DNA from: Ectopseudomonas chengduensis
GTDB taxonomy: Bacteria > Pseudomonadota > Gammaproteobacteria > Pseudomonadales > Pseudomonadaceae
DNA: 64,000 nucleotides
Assembly (NCBI RefSeq): GCF_900102635.1
Contig: NZ_FMZQ01000001.1
Span: 62,001-126,000, forward strand
Reading direction: 5' to 3'
A model generated the notes under the pieces. The model ran no database searches. It was not told the origin of the DNA and worked only from the letters and a program-made list of their open reading frames with translations. Positions 1-7,464 of the stretch are shown here, piece after piece (positions within the stretch are counted from its first letter, which is position 1; each line of letters starts with the position of its first letter). A program made the position numbers and the translations under genes.

Positions 1-2
1 GC

Positions 3-275
3 GCCAGCGTCCACAGCCACTACGGGCACTGGTCGGTACCAGCCGTGGAGGTGCACACCCGTGACACCGTTGGCGCTGGCGATACCTTCCAGGCCGCGCT
101 GCTCAGCTACCTCGCCCGCCACGATCTGGACAGCCCCGAGGCGCTGGCGACGCTGAGCCGTGAGCAGATCGACGCCATGCTGCGCCTGGCCATCGAGGCT
201 GCCGCGCTGACCTGCGCCCGGGTCGGCCCCGACCTGCCCTACCTGCATGAACTGGAACGACAGAGCGCGCGCTGA
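3..275 (+). CDS. PfkB-family carbohydrate kinase, C-terminal part only
   Basis: The gene runs in from before the window, so only about 90 C-terminal residues are visible. The reading frame is open from base 3. The motif DTVGAGDTF is the PfkB signature 2, which holds the anion hole and the catalytic Asp of ribokinase-type sugar kinases. The downstream part is a helix typical of the end of this fold. Substrate cannot be told from this fragment; fructokinase or another sugar kinase is possible. It ends 180 bases before the carbonic anhydrase gene, and no terminator is obvious in between. Confidence 0.85.
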   Translation, partial: ASVHSHYGHWSVPAVEVHTRDTVGAGDTFQAALLSYLARHDLDSPEALATLSREQIDAMLRLAIEAAALTCARVGPDLPYLHELERQSAR

Positions 276-455
276 CCAGGCCCACCCTCGCGGTGCCAGC
301 TGGCAGCGACACAGGCTCCCTGTGCGCCTGGGCGAATTACCCGAAACCGCCGGTTGTCGCTCAGCTCGCTGGAGGCGACACTTGGCGTGTGACTCGCACA
401 GCGCAGCGACAGTCGTTCTAGCAGCGTATTTTCAGACAACCCAGAGGTTCAGGGC

Positions 456-1184
456 ATGCCTTACAAACATCAGGTGATTCCGCTTCAGGCCCACGAGGGC
501 AACGAAACCGCCGAGCAGGCGCTGCACAGCATAGTCGATGGCTTCAAGCGCTTTCGCAACGAGGTCTTCCCGCAGCAGGAAGAGCTGTTCAAGAAGCTCG
601 CCACCGCCCAGAACCCACGCGCCATGTTCATCACCTGCGCCGACTCGCGCGTGGTGCCGGAGCTGATCACCCAGAGCTCGCCCGGCGACCTGTTCGTCAA
701 CCGCAACGTCGGTAATGTGGTGCCGGCCTACGGGCAGATGATGGGCGGCGTCTCCACCGCCATCGAGTACGCGGTGATGGCCCTGGGCGTGCAACACATC
801 GTCATCTGCGGCCACTCCGACTGCGGCGCGATGAAAGCGGTGCTCAACCCGGCCTCGCTGGAAACCATGCCCACGGTGAAAGCCTGGCTGCGTCATGCCG
901 AGGTAGCACGCAGCGTGGTGGCAGAGAACTGCAACTGCAGCGACGACAAGGAAGCCCTTGCCGTGCTGACCGAAGAGAACGTGGTGGCGCAGCTCAACCA
1001 CCTCTGCACCCATCCGTCGGTGGCAGCCAAGCTGGCGCGCGGCCAACTGTTCATCCATGGCTGGGTGTATGACATCGAAACCAGCCAGATCAAGGCCTAC
1101 GACGCCGAGCTGGGCAGCTTCCTGCCGCTCGATGGCGACAAGATTCCAATGGCGACGCCACGCGCGCGTTTTCCACAAAGCTGA
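456..1184 (+). CDS. Beta-class carbonic anhydrase
   Basis: This 242-aa protein interconverts CO2 and bicarbonate. The zinc ligands of the beta class are all present: Cys61 in the CADSR motif (with the Asp63/Arg65 dyad), His120 and Cys123 in GHSDCGAM. Length and full-length similarity fit cytosolic bacterial beta-CAs; there is no signal peptide. AGAGG is placed about 8 bases before the ATG. It is transcribed towards an SbtA/SbtB-like bicarbonate transport pair and lies about 1.8 kb from the end of the pyruvate carboxylase operon, a bicarbonate-consuming enzyme. The context suggests a role in bicarbonate balance for anaplerosis, which is inference. Confidence 0.95.
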   Translation: MPYKHQVIPLQAHEGNETAEQALHSIVDGFKRFRNEVFPQQEELFKKLATAQNPRAMFITCADSRVVPELITQSSPGDLFVNRNVGNVVPAYGQMMGGVSTAIEYAVMALGVQHIVICGHSDCGAMKAVLNPASLETMPTVKAWLRHAEVARSVVAENCNCSDDKEALAVLTEENVVAQLNHLCTHPSVAAKLARGQLFIHGWVYDIETSQIKAYDAELGSFLPLDGDKIPMATPRARFPQS

Positions 1185-1227
1185 AAGCCCTTGCAGGGTG
1201 GCCGCGCACCGAGCCTCACCCGGTCGC

Positions 1228-1280
1228 GGCTAAAGCCCCTCCCACAAAACGCACCGTGAACGTGGGAAGGACTTTAGGCC
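1228..1280. repeat. REP-type inverted repeat (GGCTAAAGCCCCTCCCAC family)
   Basis: GGCTAAAGCCCCTCCCAC is followed by a near-inverse copy, GTGGGAAGGACTTTAGGCC. The same family recurs at 25561, 32613, 49108, 50131 and 52529, always between genes. It resembles pseudomonad REP elements spread by RAYT transposases; no RAYT gene lies in the window. Confidence 0.75.
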
Positions 1281-1353
1281 GTAGGGTGCGCCGCGCGCAC
1301 CAGACTCCCCCCGATCACGGCTAACCTGGTCTGGTGCGCATAGCGCACCCTAC
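1281..1353. repeat. REP-type inverted repeat pair (GTAGGGTGCGC family)
   Basis: GTAGGGTGCGC at 1281-1291 is mirrored by GCGCACCCTAC at 1343-1353, each with its own inner GCGC-rich hairpin. It lies in the convergent gap between the carbonic anhydrase and SbtB-like genes, where it may act as a terminator. The same family is found at 2634-2697 and 59787-59849. Confidence 0.75.
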
Positions 1354-1363
1354 CAGGGACCAG

Positions 1364-1666
1364 TCAGAACTTCTCCCCACGCAGCACTTCCACCTGCGCC
1401 AGGTAACAGACCATGGCGAAGTGGTCGTAGTAGCGCACCTGCAGATGCTCGGCGATGCGCTCGGCCAATTCGCGGTTGCAGATGATTTCCAGGCGGATGT
1501 TGCCTTCGGTGTCCCAGCCGGCGCTGCGCACGCCGCGGTGTCCACGGCCACGCGCGTCGGAAATGGTCCAGCCGGGTGCGCCGAGCGCTTCCAGATCGGC
1601 CAGCAGGCGCTTCTCCAGCGCCGCCTCGCAGATCACGGTGAGCAGGGTGCGGCTATGTGCGTTCAT
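1364..1666 (-). CDS. SbtB-like PII-family regulator of bicarbonate transport
   Basis: This 100-aa protein is a PII-like (ferredoxin-fold) signalling protein. It can be aligned by eye with cyanobacterial SbtB: a glycine-rich GRGHRGVRS stretch stands at the T-loop base, followed by ANI/GNI-type strand, an AERIAEHLQVRYYDHFAMVCYL segment like SbtB's helix and strand, and the ending EVLRGEKF. It stops just where SbtB carries its redox R-loop CGPxGC, so that extension is missing. The ATG begins one base after the sbtA-like stop (TGAGATG), which means translational coupling. SbtB binds adenine nucleotides and gates SbtA; here that function is inferred. Confidence 0.85.
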   Translation of the reverse strand: MNAHSRTLLTVICEAALEKRLLADLEALGAPGWTISDARGRGHRGVRSAGWDTEGNIRLEIICNRELAERIAEHLQVRYYDHFAMVCYLAQVEVLRGEKF

Positions 1667-1667
1667 C

Positions 1668-2609
1668 TCAGAACCCCCAAGCGATCAGTCGTTCGGCCAG
1701 CGCCAGGTACAGCGGAATGCCGATCAGGATATTGAATGGGAAGGTGATGCCCAGCGAGGCGGTCAGCGACAGCGACGGGTTGGCCTCGGGCAAGGCCAGG
1801 CGCATCGCCGCCGGCACGGCGATATAGGACGCCGAGGCCGCGAGCGTGGCCAGCATCGCCGTGCCACCCAGGCTCAGGCCCATGAAGCGCGCCAGCAAGG
1901 CACCGATCAGCGCACCGAGCAGCGGCATCAGCAGGGCGAAGGCCGCCAGGCGCACACCGAACTGCTTCAGCGCACCGAGCTGGCCGGAGGCGATCAGGCC
2001 CATCTCCAGCAGGAAGAACGCCAGCACCGGCTTGAACATGCTGGTGTACAGCGGCTCCAGCGGCTTGATTGCCTCCTTACCGGCGATCGCGCCGATCACC
2101 AGGCCGCCGAGCAGCAGCATGATGCTCTTGCCGAGGAAGATCTCGCGGCCCAGTTCGCCCCAGTGGGTCTCACGCGAAATGCCTTTGGCCAGAACGATAC
2201 CGACCAGAATCGCCGGAATCTCCAGGATGGCCACGAACAGCGGCATGTAACTCTCGAACTCGATGCCCTTGGCCAGCATGTAGGCCACTACCACGGCGAA
2301 GGTACCGGCGCTGACCGAACCGTAGTGCGCCGCCACCGCCGCGGCGTTGACGCGGTCGAAACGCAGGCCGCGCAGCAGGACGAACGCCAGGATCGGCAGT
2401 AGCACACCGAGCGCCAGTACCAACGCCGACTGACCGAGCAGCTGCAGGCTGGCCTGCTGCGCCAGCTCCACGCCGCCGTGCAGCCCGATGGCCAGCAGGA
2501 GGATGATCGACAGCGTCTCGTACAACGCCGCCGGTAGCTTCAGCTCGCTCTTGAGCAGGCCGGCGACCAGGCCGAAGACGAAAAACAGCACCACCGGATC
2601 CAGACCCAC
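1668..2609 (-). CDS. SbtA-like sodium-dependent bicarbonate permease
   Basis: This 313-aa, very hydrophobic protein has about ten membrane segments and belongs to the SbtA/DUF897 family of sodium/bicarbonate symporters. Recognisable pieces are the N-terminal LKLPAALYETLSIILLLAIGLHGG, the AAHYGSVSAGTF stretch and the related C-terminal ASASYIAVPAAMR, in the two inverted halves of the family. It is somewhat shorter than cyanobacterial SbtA (about 370 aa). The start is GTG at 2609, chosen because GGGGAGGTG lies about 8 bases before it. It is co-transcribed with the SbtB-like gene directly downstream. Confidence 0.87.
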   Translation of the reverse strand: MGLDPVVLFFVFGLVAGLLKSELKLPAALYETLSIILLLAIGLHGGVELAQQASLQLLGQSALVLALGVLLPILAFVLLRGLRFDRVNAAAVAAHYGSVSAGTFAVVVAYMLAKGIEFESYMPLFVAILEIPAILVGIVLAKGISRETHWGELGREIFLGKSIMLLLGGLVIGAIAGKEAIKPLEPLYTSMFKPVLAFFLLEMGLIASGQLGALKQFGVRLAAFALLMPLLGALIGALLARFMGLSLGGTAMLATLAASASYIAVPAAMRLALPEANPSLSLTASLGITFPFNILIGIPLYLALAERLIAWGF

Positions 2610-2633
2610 CTCAGTTCACCTCCCCTGCTTCTC

Positions 2634-2697
2634 AGGGTGCGCTGTGCACACCTGCCACTGTTCACCACCCGCGCCGGTGCGCACGGCGCACCCTACG
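2634..2697. repeat. REP-type inverted repeat pair (GGTGCGC family)
   Basis: AGGGTGCGC at 2634-2642 pairs with GCGCACCCT at 2686-2694, with a second inner hairpin GGTGCGCACGGCGCACC. It is the same family as 1281-1353 and 59787-59849. Confidence 0.7.
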
Positions 2698-2911
2698 CGG
2701 ACGGCTACCCAACCAAAGGAAAGGGCCATGCCCCGGCACAAGGCGGTGCTGATCGCCCTGCTTTACCTCGCCACGAAGGCGAAGCGCCGGGGCATGACCG
2801 GAAAGCTTAGCCGGCACGCCAGGCTTGGCCCCCACGCTGGCGAGTCGCAAAAACGCCGTTAACGTTTTGCGCGAGGCGACCGAAGGGGTGAAGCACATGG
2901 ATGTGCCGTGC

Positions 2912-2936
2912 AAAAAAAGGGAGCCTTGCGGCCCCC
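2912..2936 (-). terminator. Intrinsic terminator, leftward (distal)
   Basis: On the minus strand GGGGGCC - GCAA - GGCTCCC forms a 7-bp stem with one G-U pair and a tetraloop, followed by seven Ts. It lies 30 bases beyond a first terminator for the pycAB operon, so the two work in series or this one ends a separate short transcript. Confidence 0.75.
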
Positions 2937-2964
2937 GGGACAAACCTGCGCCGTAGCGCTGAAT

Positions 2965-3021
2965 AAAAAAGGAGCCCGGGTTACGCCCCGTCAAACTTGC
3001 CCATCCAACAGGCCGGGCTCC
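2965..3021 (-). terminator. Intrinsic terminator of the pycA-pycB operon
   Basis: On the minus strand GGAGCCCGG (3021-3013) pairs perfectly with CCGGGCTCC (2979-2971), with a 33-base loop, followed by six Ts. It begins 8 bases after the pycB stop codon. Confidence 0.8.
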
Positions 3022-3028
3022 ATAGAGG

Positions 3029-4840
3029 TTAACCTTCGATTTCCACCAGCACTTCGCCCGGATTGACGCGGTCGCCCTTGGCCACGTGAACGGCCTTGAC
3101 GGTGCCGGCAATCGGCGCCTGCACTTCGGTTTCCATCTTCATCGCTTCGGTGATCAGCACCGCCTGACCGGCCTTGACCGTGTCACCTTCCTTGACCAGC
3201 ACATCGACGATGTTGCCCGGCATGGTGGTGGACACGTCGCCCGGTGCACCGGCCTGCTTGCGCTTGCCAGCAGCGCCTGCGACGTATTCATTGAGCGCCT
3301 CGAACACCACTTCTTCCGGCATGCCGTCGATGGACAGGTAGAAGTGGCGCTTGCCGTCGCCCTTGACGCCAACACCGGTGATGTCCACGCGGTAGCTTTC
3401 GCCGTGCACGTCGACCACGAACTCGGTCGGCACGCCTTCACCACCCACCGGCGCGGCCTTGCCCTGACCGTTCGGCATGGGCAGCAGCTCTTCCGGCTTG
3501 AGGGTGCCGGCCGCGCGCTCTTCGAGGAACTTGCGCCCGATATCGGGGAACATGGCGAAGGTCAGCACGTCCTCTTCGGACTTGGCCAGGCTGCCGATCT
3601 CTTCACGTAGGCGCGCCAGCTCGGGCTTGAGCAGGTCGGCCGGGCGCACGTCGATCACTTCTTCGCTGCCGATGGCCTGCTTGCGCAGTTGCTCGTCGAC
3701 CTTGCCCGGCGCCTTGCCGTAGCGGCCCTGCAGGTACAGCTTCACCTCGTTGGTGATGGTCTTGTAACGCTCGCCGGCCAGCACGTTGAAGAACGCCTGG
3801 GTACCGACGATCTGCGACGTCGGTGTCACCAGCGGCGGGAAGCCGAGGTCGGCACGCACGCGCGGGATCTCTTCCAGCACTTCGTTCATGCGGTTCAGCG
3901 CGCCCTGCTCCTTGAGCTGGTTGGCCAGGTTGGAAATCATCCCACCCGGCACCTGGTTGACCTGCACGCGGGTATCCACGCCGGTGAACTCGCTCTCGAA
4001 CTGGTGGTACTTCTTGCGCACGGCGTGGAAGTACATGCCGATTTCCTGGATCAGCTCCAGGTCCAGGCCGGTGTCGAATTCGCTGCCCTTGAGCGCGGCG
4101 ACCATCGACTCGGTGCCCGGATGGCTGGTGCCCCAGGCCAGGCTGGAGATGGCGGTATCGATATGATCGGCGCCGGCTTCGATGGCCTTGAGCTGGCACA
4201 TCGAACCGAGACCTGCCGTGTCGTGGCTGTGGATAAATACCGGCAGATCGACTTCGCTCTTCAGTGCCTTGACCAGCGCGAAGGTGGCGTAAGGTGTGAG
4301 CAGGCCAGCCATGTCCTTGATGGCGATGGAGTCGATACCCATCGCCTGCATGGCCTTGGCCTGGGCAACGAACGCCTCGGTGGTGTGCACCGGGCTGGTG
4401 GTGTAGGCGATGGTGCCCTGGGCGTGCTTGCCGGCAGCCTTCACTGCCTCGATGGCCACGCGCAGGTTACGCACGTCGTTCATCGCGTCGAAGATGCGGA
4501 ACACGTCGATGCCGTTGACCGCCGCCTTGGCCACGAAGGCCTTGACCACGTCATCGCTGTAGTGGCGGTAGCCGAGCAGGTTCTGCCCGCGCAGGAGCAT
4601 CTGCAGGCGGGTGTTGGGCAGCGCGGCCTTGAGCTGGCGCAGGCGCTCCCAGGGGTCTTCCTTGAGAAAGCGCACGCAGGCGTCGAAGGTGGCGCCACCC
4701 CAGACTTCCAGCGACCAGTAGCCGACGCGGTCGAGCTTGTCGCAGATCGGCAGCATGTCCTCGGTGCGCATGCGCGTGGCCAGCAGCGACTGGTGGGCAT
4801 CGCGCAGGACGGTATCGGTAACGGTGATCTTCTTGCTCAT
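3029..4840 (-). CDS. pycB: Pyruvate carboxylase subunit B (carboxyltransferase plus biotin carrier)
   Basis: This 603-aa protein transfers the carboxyl group from carboxybiotin to pyruvate, giving oxaloacetate. The N-terminal HMG-CoA-lyase-like barrel opens with TVLRDAHQSLLATRMRTEDML, a carboxyltransferase signature; a conserved PYC/OadA domain follows; the C-terminal biotinyl domain holds EAMKMET with the biotin-accepting Lys568. Such proteins are often labelled oxaloacetate decarboxylase alpha (OadA), but no OadB/OadG sodium-pump subunits are present and the biotin carboxylase gene lies 8 bases upstream, so two-subunit pyruvate carboxylase is the better call. P. aeruginosa has the same pair beside a LysR gene. 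Confidence 0.94.
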   Translation of the reverse strand: MSKKITVTDTVLRDAHQSLLATRMRTEDMLPICDKLDRVGYWSLEVWGGATFDACVRFLKEDPWERLRQLKAALPNTRLQMLLRGQNLLGYRHYSDDVVKAFVAKAAVNGIDVFRIFDAMNDVRNLRVAIEAVKAAGKHAQGTIAYTTSPVHTTEAFVAQAKAMQAMGIDSIAIKDMAGLLTPYATFALVKALKSEVDLPVFIHSHDTAGLGSMCQLKAIEAGADHIDTAISSLAWGTSHPGTESMVAALKGSEFDTGLDLELIQEIGMYFHAVRKKYHQFESEFTGVDTRVQVNQVPGGMISNLANQLKEQGALNRMNEVLEEIPRVRADLGFPPLVTPTSQIVGTQAFFNVLAGERYKTITNEVKLYLQGRYGKAPGKVDEQLRKQAIGSEEVIDVRPADLLKPELARLREEIGSLAKSEEDVLTFAMFPDIGRKFLEERAAGTLKPEELLPMPNGQGKAAPVGGEGVPTEFVVDVHGESYRVDITGVGVKGDGKRHFYLSIDGMPEEVVFEALNEYVAGAAGKRKQAGAPGDVSTTMPGNIVDVLVKEGDTVKAGQAVLITEAMKMETEVQAPIAGTVKAVHVAKGDRVNPGEVLVEIEG

Positions 4841-4848
4841 GATGTCCC

Positions 4849-6264
4849 CTACAGGCCCGCGTGGGCAGCGATGGCGGTGGCGATGGCGATGGCCAGGTGC
4901 GACGGGTTGCGCTTGATCGAGTATTGGGTCAGTTCAGGGTGGCTTTCGACGAAGCTGGTATTGAACTGGCCGCTACGGAATTCCGGATTACGCAGGATTT
5001 CCTGGTAGTAGGGCGCGGTGGTGCGCACGCCCTGCACGCGCATGTCGTCCAGCGCGCGCAAGCCGCGGTCCATGGCCTCTTCCCAGGTCAGCGCCCAGAC
5101 GATCAGCTTCAGGCACATCGAGTCGTAATAGGGTGGAATGGTGTAGCCGGTGTAGATCGCCGTGTCAGTGCGCACGCCGGGCCCGCCGGGCGCGTAGTAA
5201 CGGGTGATCTTGCCGAACGAGGGCAGGAAGTTGTTCTTCGGGTCCTCGGCGTTGATACGGAACTGCAGGGCATAACCGCGGTGGATGATGTCTTCCTGCT
5301 TGACCGACAGCGGCAGGCCGCTGGCGATGCGAATCTGCTCGCGAACGATGTCGATGCCGGTAATTTCCTCGGTGATGGTGTGCTCCACCTGCACCCGGGT
5401 GTTCATCTCCATGAAGTACACCTCGCCTTCGGCGAGCAGGAACTCCACGGTACCGGCGTTCTCGTAGCCCACGGCCTGCGCCGCGCGCACGGCGAGGTCA
5501 CCGATATAGGCGCGCTGCTCGGGGGTGAGCTGCGGGCTGGGGGCGATTTCGATCAGTTTCTGGTTACGGCGCTGGATCGAGCAATCGCGCTCGTACAGGT
5601 GCACGGTATTGCCGAAGCTGTCGGCGAGAATCTGCGCCTCGATGTGCTTGGGATTGACGATGCATTTTTCCAGGAAGACTTCGGCGCTGCCGAAGGCCTT
5701 GGTCGCCTCGGAGATGACCCGCGGGTAGGCCTGCTCCAGCTCCTCGCGGCTGTTGCAGCGACGAATGCCGCGACCGCCACCACCGGAGGTGGCCTTGAGC
5801 ATCACCGGATAACCGATGCGCTCGGCTTCACGCAGGGCTTCGGCCAGGTCGGCGACGTTGCCTTCAGTACCGGGGGTGACCGGTACACCGGCCTTGATCA
5901 TGCTGCGACGCGCTTCGGTCTTGTCGCCCATGCGGCGGATGACTTCCGCGCTCGGGCCTATGAATTTGATCCCACGTTCGGCGCAGATCTCTGCAAGTTC
6001 GGCATTCTCGGACAGAAAGCCATAGCCGGGGTGCAGCGCATCGCAACCGGTTTCCACGGCCAGATTGACCAGCTTGCGCGGGTTCAGATAGCCGGCCAGC
6101 GGATCTTCGCCAATGCTGTGCGCCTCGTCGGCACGCTTGACGTGCAGGGCATGACGATCCGCGTCGGAGTAGATCGCCACCGAGCGGATGCCCATCTCGG
6201 CGCAGGCCCGCACGATGCGGACGGCAATCTCACCACGGTTGGCGATCAGTATTTTTCTTATCAC
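4849..6264 (-). CDS. pycA: Pyruvate carboxylase subunit A (biotin carboxylase)
   Basis: This 471-aa ATP-grasp enzyme carboxylates biotin with bicarbonate and ATP. The start MIRKILIANRGEIAVRI is the biotin carboxylase N-terminus; GGGGRGIR is the glycine-rich ATP loop; EMNTRVQVEHTITEE carries metal and catalytic residues. I take the GTG at 6264 as start: it follows GAGGAT by about 8 bases and gives the family's normal N-terminus, whereas an upstream in-frame start would add 13 unrelated residues. It resembles AccC but its operon partner PycB assigns it to pyruvate carboxylase. The gene faces the LysR regulator across a palindromic operator. Confidence 0.94.
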   Translation of the reverse strand: MIRKILIANRGEIAVRIVRACAEMGIRSVAIYSDADRHALHVKRADEAHSIGEDPLAGYLNPRKLVNLAVETGCDALHPGYGFLSENAELAEICAERGIKFIGPSAEVIRRMGDKTEARRSMIKAGVPVTPGTEGNVADLAEALREAERIGYPVMLKATSGGGGRGIRRCNSREELEQAYPRVISEATKAFGSAEVFLEKCIVNPKHIEAQILADSFGNTVHLYERDCSIQRRNQKLIEIAPSPQLTPEQRAYIGDLAVRAAQAVGYENAGTVEFLLAEGEVYFMEMNTRVQVEHTITEEITGIDIVREQIRIASGLPLSVKQEDIIHRGYALQFRINAEDPKNNFLPSFGKITRYYAPGGPGVRTDTAIYTGYTIPPYYDSMCLKLIVWALTWEEAMDRGLRALDDMRVQGVRTTAPYYQEILRNPEFRSGQFNTSFVESHPELTQYSIKRNPSHLAIAIATAIAAHAGL

Positions 6265-6374
6265 GATCCAATCCTCAGCGCAGAGCTGCACGGGCCGCTG
6301 CAACAGTTGGTTGCAAACGTGGTGAAACCCTATCCGGCTATACGAATTAACAAAAATGAATAATTATTTGATCG

Positions 6375-6396
6375 TGCATAAGTAATTACTTATGCA
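6375..6396. promoter_or_regulatory. 22-bp perfect palindrome in the pycA/pycR divergent promoter region
   Basis: The arms TGCATAAGTAA and TTACTTATGCA are exact inverse complements with no spacer. The site is in the 154-base divergent gap, 22 bases before the pycR start and about 110 bases from the pycA start. It is AT-rich in a GC-rich setting and contains ATAAG-N6-CTTAT, compatible with a LysR-type regulator site. Binding by PycR is inferred from position. Confidence 0.7.
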
Positions 6397-6418
6397 TTGA
6401 TCGAACGAGGACGAAACC

Positions 6419-7393
6419 GTGCGTAAAACCCTGCTGCGCATGACCTTGCGCCAGCTCCAGGTATTCCGTGCCGTGTGCGAGCACGGCTCCTACAGCCGCG
6501 CGGCCGAGGAAATGGCGCTGACCCAGCCCGCCGTCAGCCTGCAGATTCGTCAGTTGGAGGAGCTGGTCGGCCAGCCGCTGTTCGAGTACGTCGGCAAGAA
6601 GCTCTACCTGACCGAAGCCGCCGAAGCACTCAAACGCGCCAGCAGCGATATCTTCGGCCGCCTGGAGAGCCTCGACATGCAGCTGTCCGACCTGCAGGGC
6701 TCACTGCAGGGGCAGCTCAACCTGTGCGTGGAATCCAGCGCGAAATATTTCATTCCCCACCTGTTCGCCGAATTTCGCCGCCAATACCCGGAAGTCAGCC
6801 TCAACCTAACGGTGGTCAACCACGCCCTGGTGGTGCGCCGCCTGACCCAAAGCCGCGACGACCTGATGATCATGAGCCAGGTGCCGCAGGACCTGGCGCT
6901 GGACTTCATGCCCTTTCTCGAGAATCCGATCATCGCCGTGGCGCCGCCGGATCACCCCCTGTGCGAAGCGGACAGCCTCCAGCTGCAGGACCTCACCGCC
7001 TATCCCCTGCTGATTCGCGAAAGCGGCTCGGGGACTCGTCGCGCCTGCGAAGAGTACTGCCACCAGAAACGTGCGCACTTCCCCAACACCCTGGAGATCG
7101 GCTCGCTGGAGTCGCAGCGCGAGGCGGTGCTCGCCGGCCTCGGCATTGCCTTGCTACCACGCCATGCCGTGCGTCTGGAGCTGCAACACGGCCTGTTGCG
7201 CGAGCTGCCGGTGGCCGAGCTGCCCTTGCAGCGCAGCTGGTGCGTGGTGAATATCCGCGGCCGGCGCCTGTCGCCGGTAGCGCAGGCCTTCGTCGACTTC
7301 ATCCGCACCGAGCGCGCGCAAATCGTCAAACTGGCCGAGCGCTTCCAGCCCAGCCACACAGGATCGGGCAAGAATCTCGCAGGATCGGCCTAA
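6419..7393 (+). CDS. pycR: LysR-family regulator of pyruvate carboxylase
   Basis: This 324-aa protein has an N-terminal winged helix-turn-helix (LRQLQVFRAVCEHGSYSRAAEEMALTQPAVSLQIRQLEE, about residues 10-50) and a LysR substrate-binding domain with LLIRESGSGTRR and a GLGIALLP ligand-pocket stretch. The GTG start at 6419 is preceded by GAGGA with 7-base spacing. It is transcribed away from pycA, as PycR (PA5437) is in P. aeruginosa, and the palindrome between them is the likely operator. The co-inducer is unknown from sequence. Confidence 0.88.
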   Translation: MRKTLLRMTLRQLQVFRAVCEHGSYSRAAEEMALTQPAVSLQIRQLEELVGQPLFEYVGKKLYLTEAAEALKRASSDIFGRLESLDMQLSDLQGSLQGQLNLCVESSAKYFIPHLFAEFRRQYPEVSLNLTVVNHALVVRRLTQSRDDLMIMSQVPQDLALDFMPFLENPIIAVAPPDHPLCEADSLQLQDLTAYPLLIRESGSGTRRACEEYCHQKRAHFPNTLEIGSLESQREAVLAGLGIALLPRHAVRLELQHGLLRELPVAELPLQRSWCVVNIRGRRLSPVAQAFVDFIRTERAQIVKLAERFQPSHTGSGKNLAGSA

Positions 7394-7464
7394 CCCTTCT
7401 TAACTGACATACGGGACATTGGCATCCTGGGATCGCTCCACCAAAACCTGCCTGGGAGAAACCT

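Larger units (their letters stand above)
2610..3028. other. 419-base gap between sbtA-like and pycB genes: REP, inverted repeat and two terminators
   Basis: Apart from the sbtA ribosome-binding site (about 2615-2625), the gap holds a GTAGGGTGCGC-type REP pair (2634-2697), a perfect 10-base inverted repeat ATGCCCCGGC (2728-2737) / GCCGGGGCAT (2786-2795), and two intrinsic terminators for leftward transcription (2912-2936 and 2965-3021). A plus-strand open frame crosses it but has no ribosome-binding site and no recognisable product, so I call no gene here. Confidence 0.7.

Noticed and set aside
432-1178. Long minus-strand open frame opposite the carbonic anhydrase gene
   Set aside because: It is an antisense shadow; the plus-strand protein has all carbonic anhydrase motifs, the minus frame has none.
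1455-2402. Plus-strand 315-codon frame opposite sbtA
   Set aside because: Its product is a Gln/Arg/His-rich string without domains, typical of GC-rich antisense frames.
2488-2862. Plus-strand frame in the sbtA-pycB gap as a small gene
   Set aside because: No ribosome-binding site, overlaps the sbtA coding region and REP sequence, no recognisable product.
3029-4840. Oxaloacetate decarboxylase alpha subunit (sodium pump)
   Set aside because: The sequence family is shared, but no OadB or OadG gene is present and the biotin carboxylase partner is adjacent.
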